The notes under the pieces were generated by a model that saw nothing but the letters and a program-made list of their open reading frames with translations, was not told where the DNA came from and ran no database searches. From Alteraurantiacibacter hainanensis (GTDB lineage: Bacteria > Pseudomonadota > Alphaproteobacteria > Sphingomonadales > Sphingomonadaceae), in the NCBI RefSeq assembly GCF_036321025.1, contig NZ_JAZAPB010000002.1:372001-436000 (forward strand): DNA of 64,000 bases. The letters run 5' to 3'. Below are positions 8,038 to 17,187 of this stretch, piece after piece. Made by a program: the position numbers and the translations under genes. Each line of letters opens with the position of its first letter. Position 1 is the first letter of the stretch.

Positions 8038-9606
8038 CTAGCTCGGGTCTTCCTCCTGCCAGGCCAGCACCGGCTTGCGCGCGGCCTGGGCTTCGTCGAG
8101 CCGGGATCGTGAAGCATGGTGAGGCGCGGTCTTCAGCGTCTCGTCGCCTGCCTTCGCGCGCTCTGCCACCGATCGCATGGCGGTGGCGAACTGGTCGAGC
8201 GTGGCCTTGCTCTCGGTCTCGGTCGGCTCCACCAGCATGGCGCCGTGGACGACCAGCGGGAAGTACATCGTCATCGGGTGGAAACCCTCGTCGATCAGAC
8301 CCTTGGCGACGTCCAGCGTGGACATTCCTTCCGCAAAGCCTTTGTCGCCGAACAGCGCCTCGTGCATGCAGTGCCCGGCATGGCCGAAGGGCGCATCGAG
8401 CACGTCGTCCAGGCTTCGCAGCAGGTAATTGGCATTGAGCACTGCATCGCCCGATGCCTGCCGCAATCCGTCCGCGCCATGGCTGAGGATATAGGTGAGC
8501 GCACGGGTGAACATGCCCATCTGCCCGTGGAACGCGCTCATCCGTCCGAAGCTGCCGGGGAAGGCGTCTCCCACGTTCTCCTCCTCCACCAGCGTGATCT
8601 CGCCGGTCTCGTCGCGCGTGACGAAAGGCAGCGGCGCATAGGGCGCCAGCGCTTCCGACAGCACCACGGGGCCGGAGCCCGGCCCGCCGCCGCCGTGCGG
8701 GGTGGAGAAGGTCTTGTGCAGGTTGATGTGCATTGCATCCACGCCAAGATCGCCGGGACGCACCCGGCCCATGATGGCGTTGAAGTTCGCGCCGTCACAA
8801 TAGACGAAGCCGCCCGCGGCATGCACCGCGTCGGAAATCGCCTTCATGTCGCGCTCGAACAGGCCGCAGGTGTTGGGATTGGTGATCATCACGCCCGCCA
8901 CGTCCGGACCCAGGCGTGCCTTAAGGGCTTCAAGGTCGACCCGGCCATCCTCGTTCGCGGGAATGTCCTCAACCTCGTAACCGGCAAAGGCGGCGGTGGC
9001 GGGGTTGGTGCCGTGCGCGCTTTCCGGCACGAGGACGACCTTGCGCATGTCTCCGCGCGCTTCCAGCGCGGCGCGGATGCACAGGATGCCGCACAGTTCG
9101 CCGTGTGCGCCCGCCTTGGGGCTCATGGCGACCGCGCTCATGCCGGTCAGTTCCACCAGCCAGTGCGCCAGTTCGTGGATGACGCCGAAGGCACCCTTCA
9201 CCGTGTCCACCGGTTGCAGCGGATGAACATCGGCAAAGCCGGGCATCCGTGCGACCTTCTCGTTCAGGCGCGGGTTGTGCTTCATCGTGCAGCTGCCGAG
9301 CGGGAACAGGCCCAGGTCGATGGCATAGTTCTGTCGCGACAGGCGCGTGTAGTGACGCACCGTTTCGGGTTCCGACAGGCCCGGCAGACCGATGGGCTGC
9401 TTTCGGGCGAAGCTGCCCAGCCGCGTTTTCGCATTCTCGTCTGGAACAGGCAGGTCCACCCCGCAGGTGTCGCGCGTACCCAGCTCGAACAGCAGCGGTT
9501 CTTCCAGCATCAGCGCCTTGTTGCCGGTCGCGGTGGGGTATTCGGCACCGTGTTCGGGGGCCACCGGAGTTCCCGGCTTCCAGCCACTTGCATTCATGGT
9601 GTTCAC
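8038..9606 (-). CDS. gcvPB: Glycine dehydrogenase (decarboxylating) subunit 2
   Basis: A 522-residue P-protein subunit 2 of the glycine cleavage system. It decarboxylates glycine and passes the aminomethyl group to lipoyl-GcvH. The pyridoxal-phosphate lysine is Lys298 in H-I-N-L-H-K-T-F-S, followed by the glycine-rich G-G-G-G-P-G-S-G loop. The start is GTG at 9606, which overlaps the gcvPA stop as GTGA; an ATG at 9597 is the alternative. It is the last gene of gcvT-gcvH-gcvPA-gcvPB. The split PA/PB form differs from the single ~950-residue GcvP of enterobacteria. Confidence 0.96.
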   Translation of the reverse strand: MNTMNASGWKPGTPVAPEHGAEYPTATGNKALMLEEPLLFELGTRDTCGVDLPVPDENAKTRLGSFARKQPIGLPGLSEPETVRHYTRLSRQNYAIDLGLFPLGSCTMKHNPRLNEKVARMPGFADVHPLQPVDTVKGAFGVIHELAHWLVELTGMSAVAMSPKAGAHGELCGILCIRAALEARGDMRKVVLVPESAHGTNPATAAFAGYEVEDIPANEDGRVDLEALKARLGPDVAGVMITNPNTCGLFERDMKAISDAVHAAGGFVYCDGANFNAIMGRVRPGDLGVDAMHINLHKTFSTPHGGGGPGSGPVVLSEALAPYAPLPFVTRDETGEITLVEEENVGDAFPGSFGRMSAFHGQMGMFTRALTYILSHGADGLRQASGDAVLNANYLLRSLDDVLDAPFGHAGHCMHEALFGDKGFAEGMSTLDVAKGLIDEGFHPMTMYFPLVVHGAMLVEPTETESKATLDQFATAMRSVAERAKAGDETLKTAPHHASRSRLDEAQAARKPVLAWQEEDPS

Positions 9607-10964
9607 GACAGCGCCTCCTCGAGGACGGTGGCAAGTTTCTCGATATCCTCTTCCGTCACGGTCTCGGTGACGGTGACGAGCAGGCCGTTTTCACGCCCCT
9701 CGCCATCGGGGAACAGGCGGCCCAGCGACACGCCGGCCAGCACGCCCTTGGTCGCCAGATCGCGCACCAGCGGGCGGGTCTCCTTGTTCAGAACCAGCGT
9801 GAATTCGTTGAAGAACGCATCGTTCAGCACGCTCACGCCGGGCACCTTGTCCAGCCTGTCGGCGGCCAGGCAGGCGAGGCGATGGTTCTCCGCCGCGAGC
9901 GCCGTCAGCCCCTTTTCCCCAAGCAGGGTCATGTGGACGGAGAACGCCAGCGCGCAGAGCCCGCTGTTGGTGCAGATGTTGCTGGTCGCCTTTTCCCGGC
10001 GAATGTGCTGCTCGCGGGTGGAAAGGGTCAGCACGAAGCCGCGCTTGCCGTCGGCATCCACCGTCTCCCCACACAAGCGACCAGGCATCTGGCGCACGTG
10101 CTTGGGATTGGTGATGGCGAACAGGCCCAGGTACGGCCCGCCGAATTGCAGGCCCACGCCCAGCGCCTGGCCTTCGCCCACCACGATATCCGCGCCCAGG
10201 TTGCCGGGGGCTTCCAGCGCGCCCAGCGCCACGGGTTCGGTGTTCACGACGATCAGCAGAGCACCCGCCGCATGAGTTGCCTCGGCAATGCGCGGCAGGT
10301 CGGGAATGCGGCCCATGATGTCGGGGTACTGCACCACCACGCAGCTGGTTTCCGCGTCGATCCGCGCCATCAGGCTGTCGTCGCCCGCGTCGGAAGCGAG
10401 AACGGGCAGTTCGTAGTCGACATGGCCCGGCGTGAAGCGCACCATGGTCTGCGCGACGGAAACATAGTGCGGATGCACGCCGCCGCTCATCAGGATGCGG
10501 TTCCGCCTGGTCAGCCGAGCGGCCATCACGATCGCTTCCCAGCACGCGGTAGAGCCATCGTACATCGACGCATTGGCGATTTCGCAGCCGTAGAGACGCG
10601 CCACCTGCGTCTGGAATTCGAACAGCATCTGCAAGGTGCCCTGCGCGATTTCCGGCTGGTAGGGCGTGTAGGCGGTCAGGAACTCGCCGCGCTGGATGAT
10701 GTGATCGACCGTGGCGGGAACGTGATGGCGATAGGCACCCGAGCCGCAGAAGAAGGCGGCATCGGCCGCGGCGAGGTTCTGCTTCGACAGCGCCCGCATG
10801 TGCTTCTCGACTGCCATTTCGCCAGCGGCCAGCGGCAGGCCCTCGATGGGGCCATCGAGATAATGCTCGTCGGGCACGTCGGCGAACAGCGCATCGACGC
10901 TTGGCGCGCCGATCTTGTCCAGCATCGCCGAGCGATCGGGATCGGTGAGGGGAAGGTAGCGCAT
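9603..10964 (-). CDS. gcvPA: Glycine dehydrogenase (decarboxylating) subunit 1
   Basis: A 453-residue P-protein subunit 1, starting M-R-Y-L-P-L-T. It resembles subunit 2 in fold but lacks the cofactor lysine and forms the heterotetrameric decarboxylase with GcvPB. The gene starts 5 nt after the gcvH stop, and its own stop overlaps the gcvPB start. Its length is normal for the family. It is expected to be co-transcribed under the upstream glycine riboswitch. Confidence 0.96.
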   Translation of the reverse strand: MRYLPLTDPDRSAMLDKIGAPSVDALFADVPDEHYLDGPIEGLPLAAGEMAVEKHMRALSKQNLAAADAAFFCGSGAYRHHVPATVDHIIQRGEFLTAYTPYQPEIAQGTLQMLFEFQTQVARLYGCEIANASMYDGSTACWEAIVMAARLTRRNRILMSGGVHPHYVSVAQTMVRFTPGHVDYELPVLASDAGDDSLMARIDAETSCVVVQYPDIMGRIPDLPRIAEATHAAGALLIVVNTEPVALGALEAPGNLGADIVVGEGQALGVGLQFGGPYLGLFAITNPKHVRQMPGRLCGETVDADGKRGFVLTLSTREQHIRREKATSNICTNSGLCALAFSVHMTLLGEKGLTALAAENHRLACLAADRLDKVPGVSVLNDAFFNEFTLVLNKETRPLVRDLATKGVLAGVSLGRLFPDGEGRENGLLVTVTETVTEEDIEKLATVLEEALS

Positions 10965-10969
10965 GGGGT

Positions 10970-11344
10970 TCAGTCGAGTCCTTCGCAGAATGTCTTGTAT
11001 TCGCCTTCGCCCATCAGTCCCTCGAGCTCGGCGCTGTCAGCCACGGTGAGGCGGAAGAACCAGCCTTCGTCCTCGGGGCTGGAGTTGACCAGTTCGGGCT
11101 CCTCCTCCAGCGCCGAATTGCCCTCGGTCACCGTGCCGGAAATGGGCGCGTAGACGTCGCTCGCCGCCTTGACGCTTTCCACCACGGCGGCCTCGGCCCC
11201 CTTGGCCAGCTCGGTGCCGGCCTGCGGCACTTCGACGAACACGATATCGCCCAGCTGCTCCTGCGCGTAGGCGGTGATGCCGATCGTGGCCGTATCGCCC
11301 TCGATGTCGATCCATTCGTGTTCTTCGGTGAAGTAACGGGACAT
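10970..11344 (-). CDS. gcvH: Glycine cleavage system H protein
   Basis: A 124-residue lipoyl carrier protein. The start M-S-R-Y-F-T-E-E-H-E-W is the classic GcvH N-terminus, so a 25-residue longer frame upstream is rejected. The lipoylated lysine is Lys59 in V-E-S-V-K-A. The protein shuttles the methylamine group between GcvP, GcvT and lipoamide dehydrogenase. One base separates it from the gcvT stop, which indicates one operon. Confidence 0.97.
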   Translation of the reverse strand: MSRYFTEEHEWIDIEGDTATIGITAYAQEQLGDIVFVEVPQAGTELAKGAEAAVVESVKAASDVYAPISGTVTEGNSALEEEPELVNSSPEDEGWFFRLTVADSAELEGLMGEGEYKTFCEGLD

Positions 11345-11345
11345 T

Positions 11346-12473
11346 TCAGCTTCCTTTGCGGACGTAGTTGTGGGGTACGAAGGGCAGCGGCACGACGCGC
11401 GCGGGAAGGCGCCTTCCACGCACTTCGATATGCAGAGCGGTGCCGTCCTCGGCGTATTCGGTTTCGACGTAGGCCATGGCTATCGGGTGGCCGAGCGTGG
11501 GCGAGAATCCGCCGCTGGTGACCGTGCCCACCAGCGCCTCGCCGGAATAGACCTTTGCGCCTTCGCGCGCGGGGAGGCGGCCTTCCACGGCAAGCCCCAC
11601 GCGCCGTTCGGAGCAGCCTCCCTGTTCCAGCCGCGCCATGGTGGCAGGGTGCCCCGCATAGCCGCCGCCTTCGCGGCGCGAGCGGGCGAGGGCGAACCCG
11701 AGCCCCGCGCTGACGGGATCGGTATCGGTAGTGAGGTCGTGGCCGTAGAGGGGCAGACCTGCCTCCAGGCGCAGGCTGTCGCGCGCGCCGAGCCCTGCGG
11801 GCCTGACCCGCTCGTCCGCGATCAGGGCATCGGCCAGGGCGGTGACGTGGTTCTGGTGGATGGAAATCTCGAACCCGTCCTCCCCGGTATAGCCCGCCCG
11901 GCTGACCCAGACGTGCTGGCCGTTCCAGCGGAACAGGCCTGCGCGCATGAACGAGAGTTCGGCCACTCCGGGCACCAGCTTTTCCAGCGCGGCAGCGGCT
12001 TTCGGGCCTTGCAGGGCAAGCAGCGCAAAGTCGTCGTAGTGGGTCAGGGTGATGTCATCATCCAGATGCTCGCGCAGGTGGGCGATATCGTCCCACTTGC
12101 ACGCACCGTTCACCACCAGCGCAAAGTGCGAGCCGGTGTTGGTGACGATGAGGTCGTCGATGATCCCGCCGGCCTCGGTCAGCAGCAGGGAGTAGCGCAT
12201 CTGCCCTTCGGCGAGGTTCTCGATATTCGTGGGAAGCAGCTTTTCCAGTTCGTGCGCCGCGTTCTCGCCCGAAACCGCAAGCTGGCCCATGTGCGAGACA
12301 TCGAACAGGCTGGCGCTGTTCCGCGTCCATTCGTGTTCGGCGACGATGCCTTCGTACTGGATCGGCATCTCGTACCCCGCGAAGGGCACCATCCGGGCAC
12401 CCTGGTCGCGATGCCATGCATCCAGCGGCAGCTTTTCGGGGGGTTGGTCTTCGACTTGATCGGATTCGCTCAT
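11346..12473 (-). CDS. gcvT: Glycine cleavage system aminomethyltransferase (T protein)
   Basis: A 375-residue T protein. It transfers the one-carbon unit from aminomethyl-lipoyl-GcvH to tetrahydrofolate, releasing ammonia. The N-terminal L-P-L-D-A-W-H segment, F-A-G-Y-E-M-P-I-Q-Y and L-F-D-V-S-H-M-G are family signatures. The start at 12473 gives the expected N-terminus; the frame is open further upstream through the riboswitch but has no conserved protein there. It is the first gene of the gcv operon and is directly preceded by the tandem glycine riboswitch. Confidence 0.96.
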   Translation of the reverse strand: MSESDQVEDQPPEKLPLDAWHRDQGARMVPFAGYEMPIQYEGIVAEHEWTRNSASLFDVSHMGQLAVSGENAAHELEKLLPTNIENLAEGQMRYSLLLTEAGGIIDDLIVTNTGSHFALVVNGACKWDDIAHLREHLDDDITLTHYDDFALLALQGPKAAAALEKLVPGVAELSFMRAGLFRWNGQHVWVSRAGYTGEDGFEISIHQNHVTALADALIADERVRPAGLGARDSLRLEAGLPLYGHDLTTDTDPVSAGLGFALARSRREGGGYAGHPATMARLEQGGCSERRVGLAVEGRLPAREGAKVYSGEALVGTVTSGGFSPTLGHPIAMAYVETEYAEDGTALHIEVRGRRLPARVVPLPFVPHNYVRKGS

Positions 12474-12529
12474 CGACGGGTCCCGGCACGGCTTGGCAGC
12501 ACCCGAACACCGGGTCCTTTCGCCATGCC

Positions 12530-12716
12530 CCCTCTGTCTCGAAACCTGAGAGACACACGCCGTCACGGCGCTTACCCCTTCGGTGTCCCCGGACTGTGTC
12601 CGGAGAGCTTTCCAGAGTGCCTGGACTGGTCGCGCGGTCCTTTTCGCCTGAGAGTTTCCGGGGCGGTTGCTCCTTCGGCGGTTCCGACGGTGAAGTGCGA
12701 AACACTCTCCCGCGCG
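12530..12716 (-). ncRNA. Tandem glycine riboswitch (two aptamers) upstream of gcvT
   Basis: Read on the minus strand, two glycine-aptamer cores occur in series. The first (about 12716-12632) has GGGAGAG, CCGAAGGAGCAA and AACTCTCAGGC. The second (about 12618-12530) has CACCGAAGGGGTAAGC and TCTCTCAGG. These are the conserved elements of the gcvT glycine riboswitch. The gcvT start codon lies about 57 nt downstream. Tandem glycine switches usually turn gcv genes on when glycine is high. Confidence 0.93.
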
Positions 12717-12734
12717 TCCAGCCGATCGCATCTG

Positions 12735-12763
12735 CTATTTCACATATGCGAATCGACAGGCAA
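12735..12763 (-). promoter_or_regulatory. Candidate promoter of the gcv operon
   Basis: On the minus strand TTGCCT (12763-12758) and AAATAG (12740-12735) are 17 nt apart, just upstream of the first riboswitch aptamer. The -10 element is weak, so this is a prediction. Confidence 0.4.
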
Positions 12764-12829
12764 GCCCCCTTTGCTGGAAGGTCGCCGTCCGGTCAATCGC
12801 CAATGCGCTATATCGCAGTGGAAATACCA

Positions 12830-13594
12830 CTATTTGCGGCGAAAACGGTCTCTCACCACCGCGCCGACGAACAGCGGCGCGGAAATGCCCATGCGGCGCC
12901 ATAGCCGCCTGGGTTCTCCCGCGAGGCGCGGCAGCCATTCGAGGCCGAGTTTCTGCCACATCTTGCCGGGCCGCCGGATGCGCCCGGCGTAGAAATCGAA
13001 CACTGCGCCAATGGAGCCGATCATCCTCGTTTGCAGGTGAGGGCGGTTGGCCTCCACCCACTTCTCCTGTTTGGGCGCGGTCATTCCGACCCAGAGTACA
13101 TCAGGTCGGAAGGCGTTGACGGCAGCGTGCATGGCGGCGTTGTCCTCGGCGGAGAACTCGGCCTTGTAGGGCGGCGAGTAGGTTTCAACCGTGACGCCGG
13201 GATAGTCGCGCTTCACGCGAGCGCGGATCGTGGCAAGCACGTCTTCGGAGGAGCCGAGGAACATCATCCGCTCCTTGCGTTCTGCCAGAAGACCGGCGGT
13301 CAGCTGGAACAGGTCGAACCCCGTAACCCGCTCGGATATGGTGCCACCGTTGAACCGGGAAGCGAGGACGATGCCGATACCGTCGGGGATCAGCAGGTCT
13401 GCGCGGTGCAGCGCCTCGCGGAAGGCCGGATCGCCGCGTGCCACCTCGATTGAGTGCGGGTTGACGCAGGCGACATGGCGCGCGCCGGAGTTCTCTGCGT
13501 CGAGCCAGTCGGCGACGTGCGTGGCGAGGGCGGCCGGCCGCAAGGTGCACACATCGTAGTCGAGGATGCGTTCAGTGGGGAGAGCGGCGGTCAT
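12830..13594 (-). CDS. WecG/TagA/CpsF family glycosyltransferase (GT26)
   Basis: A 254-residue enzyme of the WecG/TagA/CpsF family. The conserved N-P-H-S-I-E segment, the L-L-I-P-D-G-I-G-I-V motif and the G-M-T-A-P-K-Q-E-K-W motif are visible. Such enzymes transfer a hexosamine or its uronic acid from a nucleotide sugar onto a lipid-linked sugar at the inner face of the cytoplasmic membrane. It is the last gene of the long minus-strand polysaccharide operon and overlaps the preceding GT4 gene by 4 nt. The UDP-N-acetyl-hexosamine dehydrogenase-like gene in the same operon could supply its donor (inference). Confidence 0.9.
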   Translation of the reverse strand: MTAALPTERILDYDVCTLRPAALATHVADWLDAENSGARHVACVNPHSIEVARGDPAFREALHRADLLIPDGIGIVLASRFNGGTISERVTGFDLFQLTAGLLAERKERMMFLGSSEDVLATIRARVKRDYPGVTVETYSPPYKAEFSAEDNAAMHAAVNAFRPDVLWVGMTAPKQEKWVEANRPHLQTRMIGSIGAVFDFYAGRIRRPGKMWQKLGLEWLPRLAGEPRRLWRRMGISAPLFVGAVVRDRFRRK

Positions 13595-14760
13595 GCCGGG
13601 TGTCCCCCTGGGGCGTCGATTGCCTTGGTGTAAGTCGCCATCAGGCGCTCGTAATAGAGATCGCAGGTGTATTCCCGCTTCGCCCGGTCAAAACCTGCTT
13701 CGCCCAGTTTCCGGCGGCGGTCCGGATCGGCCATCAGCTGGCCGATCGCCTCGGCAAGCGCCTGGTCGTCACCGGGCGGAACGAGGACCCCGGCCTCGCC
13801 GCCGCCAACCACTTCGGGCAAGCCGCCGATGTCGGATACGACTGCGGGCCGGGCGTGTCGCATCGCCTCCAGCACGACGCCGGGAAACCCCTCGTAGCAG
13901 ATGCTGGGCGTTACGATCAGCGCCGCTTCGCGATAGAAGCGGGCAAGGTCTTCGGGGCCGAGATGGCCGAGGAGTTCGACGTTTGCAGGCGTGTTCCTAC
14001 GTCCGGCGTAGTCGCCCTCGCTTCCCGCCAGGCGATAGCGCACCTGCGGGGTTCGCCGGGCCGCGGCGAAAAGCGTGTCGATGCCTTTTTCCGCGCTCAG
14101 ACGTCCGGCGAAACCTACGAATTCACCCGGCACCCATGCCGGTGCGTGCTCGGGCATTTCGGTCATGTTGGGGATCACGTCGATGCGGTCTGCCGGGTAT
14201 CCCTCGCGCACCAGGATATCGCGCTGGAACCGCGTCTGCGCGTAATAGCGGGTCACGTTGTCGCGGTAGTGGCCGCGCTTTCGAGCCCAGGCGTTGCGCG
14301 CGGCATAGGCGGCGGACTTCGCCAGGTTGCTCTCGCAGTTCCGGACCACGCAGTTCCACTCGCGTCCGCCGGTGCAGGCCTCGCACACCTTGCCGTGGCT
14401 GAGGAACAGGCCGTTGGGGCAGACCAGGCGGTAGTTCGAAAGGCGCATCACCACGGGCACGCCCGCGTCCTTGATCACCGGCAGGATCGAGGGGGAGATA
14501 AGCGGATAAAGGTTCTGCACCTGCACGATATCCGGCCGGTCATCCCTCAACCGCTGCGCAATCTCGCGCCGCGAGGAGGGCGAATGGATCCCCGAGGCCC
14601 CGGCTTTCGCCATGGCAAGCGGTCCTTCGATGTCGGCGCTGTCCGCGAACCAGGTGTCGACCTCGTGACCGCGGCTGCGCAACAGGTCGACGATGCGCTC
14701 GAGCATCACCTCTTCCCCGCTGCGCTTGCCGTACCGGTTATGGACGAACAGCAGCTTCAT
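13591..14760 (-). CDS. Glycosyltransferase family 4 protein
   Basis: A 389-residue GT4-type glycosyltransferase with an N-terminal acceptor domain and a C-terminal nucleotide-sugar domain. Typical motifs are F-A-G-R-L-S-A-E-K-G (about 210-222) and the E-G-F-P-G-V-V-L-E-A-M loop with the family E-x7-E pair. A cysteine-rich stretch at about 115-150 (C-P-N-G, C-E-A-C-T-G-G, C-V-V-R-N-C) is of the type often seen in this GT4 subgroup. The start overlaps the ligase gene upstream (ATGA) and the end overlaps the GT26 gene. It adds one sugar of the polysaccharide repeat; donor and linkage are unknown. Confidence 0.92.
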   Translation of the reverse strand: MKLLFVHNRYGKRSGEEVMLERIVDLLRSRGHEVDTWFADSADIEGPLAMAKAGASGIHSPSSRREIAQRLRDDRPDIVQVQNLYPLISPSILPVIKDAGVPVVMRLSNYRLVCPNGLFLSHGKVCEACTGGREWNCVVRNCESNLAKSAAYAARNAWARKRGHYRDNVTRYYAQTRFQRDILVREGYPADRIDVIPNMTEMPEHAPAWVPGEFVGFAGRLSAEKGIDTLFAAARRTPQVRYRLAGSEGDYAGRRNTPANVELLGHLGPEDLARFYREAALIVTPSICYEGFPGVVLEAMRHARPAVVSDIGGLPEVVGGGEAGVLVPPGDDQALAEAIGQLMADPDRRRKLGEAGFDRAKREYTCDLYYERLMATYTKAIDAPGGHPA

Positions 14761-16016
14761 GGGCGTGCGGAAGATGCCCCATCGGCCAGACGCTCGTTCA
14801 CGGCAACTTCGCGAACCATGCGCCGCTGCGCTTCCTGTTCGCGCACGGCGCGCCAGGTATAGACATGGAAGAAGGCCAGCATGGCAAACACGCCGAGAAC
14901 GGTGGGGTCGTAGCCTCCACCGAGGATCGACTTGGAGTTGTTGTTGACCATCATCATGATCAGCGCCGCCATGCAGCCAAGGCCGCCGGCGATGCCCGCC
15001 CGGTTGGCTTTCCAGGTTTCCGCTACAAGCCTGATGGAGAATATCAGCAGCAGGGCGAAACCGAATACGCCAAGCCCGATCAGCGCCTCGATGAAGCCGT
15101 TATGCGCGTTGGTTGTGGCATTCGTACCGAACTGGTCGCCCAGGCGCGCGACCACGGCGAACCCGTGGCCGATCAGGGGACGCTCGGCAAAGGCATCGAA
15201 ATAGGCGCGCCAGAGGTCCATGCGCCCGGTCAGGGACTGGGCATCTTCTATCGAACGACCCGACAGCAGCGTGCTGGACAGGAATTCCTCGCTGGTGCCG
15301 AGCACCACGATGATCGCCACGCACGCGATGCCGATAGGAACCAGGATGATCCTGCTGGGTGGCAGGAACGGCAACATCGCCAGCACGCCGCAGGCGATGC
15401 CGATGTTGGACCCGGCGCTGGTGCCCGCGATCGCGAACGCCAGGAACACGACCATCCACCTTCGCAGCGCGCGGCGGCGCTCCGCGTCCGCGCGAAAGCT
15501 TTCGCCCAGCGCGTAAAGGAAACCCATGCCCGCGGTGACGGTGTAGACGTTCGTGTGCAGGCCTTCGAAGCTCAGGCCCACGAACAGGGCGCGTTGCAGG
15601 AAGCTCAGCACCGTGACGGTCATGAGGACAGTCAGCATCGCGCGCTCCGCGTTGCGCCAGTCGCGAAATCCGGCGATCAGCACGAACATGGCGGCAAAGA
15701 ACGTGAGCACTTCAAGGGCTCTGAAGACGGTGAAGTCCGGGCGGAGCGACCACAGGGCCGTCAGCGCCGCGAGAACGAAATAGACCGGCACCAGGATGAC
15801 GGAGGATTCCCGAAGGCTCCCCAAGACCTGGCGTGATCTTGGGTGCAGCACAAGCAACCCGATGATGGCCGCCACGATCACGATGGCGATGGTCGCCGAT
15901 ATATCCACGGCATCGAATTCGCTGGTGTCGCGCCGACGCACGAGCACGGTCGTGCGTGCAAGCGCGATGAGCAGCAAGGTCCACAGGGCGACATCGAAGG
16001 CGCGGGTCAGCTTCAC
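14757..16016 (-). CDS. O-antigen ligase/polymerase-like membrane protein
   Basis: A 419-residue protein with about ten hydrophobic helices. It has the O-antigen ligase/Wzy-type pattern, including a large periplasmic loop with G-R-M-D-L-W near residue 260 and a following T-N-A-H-N-G-F-I-E segment. The start is GTG at 16016 and overlaps the previous glycosyltransferase stop as GTGA; a much longer open frame upstream (to 16877) is a shadow of that gene. It should either polymerise repeat units (Wzy) or transfer the glycan to an acceptor. A second member of this class lies in the plus arm at 23155-24741, so the two roles may be split. Confidence 0.85.
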   Translation of the reverse strand: MKLTRAFDVALWTLLLIALARTTVLVRRRDTSEFDAVDISATIAIVIVAAIIGLLVLHPRSRQVLGSLRESSVILVPVYFVLAALTALWSLRPDFTVFRALEVLTFFAAMFVLIAGFRDWRNAERAMLTVLMTVTVLSFLQRALFVGLSFEGLHTNVYTVTAGMGFLYALGESFRADAERRRALRRWMVVFLAFAIAGTSAGSNIGIACGVLAMLPFLPPSRIILVPIGIACVAIIVVLGTSEEFLSSTLLSGRSIEDAQSLTGRMDLWRAYFDAFAERPLIGHGFAVVARLGDQFGTNATTNAHNGFIEALIGLGVFGFALLLIFSIRLVAETWKANRAGIAGGLGCMAALIMMMVNNNSKSILGGGYDPTVLGVFAMLAFFHVYTWRAVREQEAQRRMVREVAVNERLADGASSARP

Positions 16017-17185
16017 CGGCCATTCTCCGCATGGGCAATCGCGATCTTGCAGGCATCGAGGATCGAGCGAGCCGCGTGTTCCGGCCCATGGTCCTGCACG
16101 ATGTCGCGCGATTTGCGGCCCATGCGGCCCAGCTCCTTTCGTCCCAGCGCGTGCGCCTGGCGCAGCGTCGCGGCGAGGTCGTTCGTGTTTTCGGGCGTGA
16201 ATGTCCAGCCATTTTCCGCGCGCACGAATTCCGGCCAGCAGCCGTTGTAGACGGAACTGAGTACAGGCAGGCCGCAGGCCATCGCCTCGGGCACGACGAG
16301 CGACCAGTTGTCTTCCAGCGTGGCGATCACGAAGGCATCGGCGGCGGCATAATAGGTCGCCAGTTCGTCGTAGGGGACCTGGCCTGCTAGACGCACGCCC
16401 GGCAGGGTGGCAGCGCGCGCTTCCACCTCGGAACGCAAGGGGCCGTCGCCCACCAGCAGCAGGCTGGCCTCGCCCTCGGCAAGACCGGCGGCCTGCCACC
16501 CGTCCAGCATCTCGCGAATGCCCTTCAGCTCGATCAGCCGCCCGACATAGAGAAAGACCGTGCCTTGCAGGCCTAGCCTGGCGCGCAGGGTCTCTCGCGC
16601 CTGGTCCGTCACGCGGTCCGCCGCCTGTTGCAGGCCCTGGGTATCGGCGCTCATGTGTCCCACCGTAACGCGGGCCGGGTCCATCCCCAGATCGCCGGTA
16701 ACGTACTCGCGGCACAGTCGGCCGCTGCAATCCATGGCATCGGTGCGTTTCACGACCTGCCGCCGATAGATCGTGCGTATGCCCTGCGCATGCCGCTCCG
16801 TATGCCGGGTGCGTTCGTAGGCGATGACCAGGGGCGTAGCGTACCGCAGGCGATGGATGAGCGCGGGCAGCGTCCACTTGAAGAAGCCGTCCGTCACCAG
16901 GACGTCGGGCTCCAGGCCGGAGATGTGCTTCAGCAGACCCGGTTGCCAGCGGACCGAGATGTTGCGGTTTGCGCGATGGTCCCGGTCTTCCCCGCCGATC
17001 CGGATCTCGCCCGTCAGGGGGTGGGCTCGTTCACCCAGCGCGTCCACCGCCTTGGCCACGACGGCGTCCGGCACGTAGCTGCCGGAAAAGACCAGGTGCA
17101 ACCCGCCGTCCGTCAGGGCGTCCAGGTGGCGAAACACGGGGATGCGGTAGTCGAGGAAGGATCGGGTAACCCAGGCGATCCGCAT
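16013..17185 (-). CDS. Glycosyltransferase (GT4-like)
   Basis: A 390-residue glycosyltransferase with a GT-B fold. The C-terminal half has F-L-Y-V-G-R-L-I-E-L-K-G and V-V-P-E-A-M-A-C-G-L-P-V-L-S, the donor-binding motifs of GT4. The start at 17185 (M-R-I-A-W-V-T-R-S-F) is 2 nt after the pyruvyl-transferase-like stop; the longer frame to 17470 has no family similarity. It is one of at least four glycosyltransferases in this minus-strand operon. Sugar and linkage cannot be assigned. Confidence 0.9.
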   Translation of the reverse strand: MRIAWVTRSFLDYRIPVFRHLDALTDGGLHLVFSGSYVPDAVVAKAVDALGERAHPLTGEIRIGGEDRDHRANRNISVRWQPGLLKHISGLEPDVLVTDGFFKWTLPALIHRLRYATPLVIAYERTRHTERHAQGIRTIYRRQVVKRTDAMDCSGRLCREYVTGDLGMDPARVTVGHMSADTQGLQQAADRVTDQARETLRARLGLQGTVFLYVGRLIELKGIREMLDGWQAAGLAEGEASLLLVGDGPLRSEVEARAATLPGVRLAGQVPYDELATYYAAADAFVIATLEDNWSLVVPEAMACGLPVLSSVYNGCWPEFVRAENGWTFTPENTNDLAATLRQAHALGRKELGRMGRKSRDIVQDHGPEHAARSILDACKIAIAHAENGR

Positions 17186-17187
17186 GG

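Noticed and set aside
8116..10275. 719-residue open frame on the plus strand
   Set aside because: Antisense to gcvPB and gcvPA, which are certain. No family features.
14757..16877. 706-residue version of the O-antigen ligase gene
   Set aside because: The first ~287 residues are in a shadow frame of the upstream glycosyltransferase; the GTGA junction at 16016 is the likely start.
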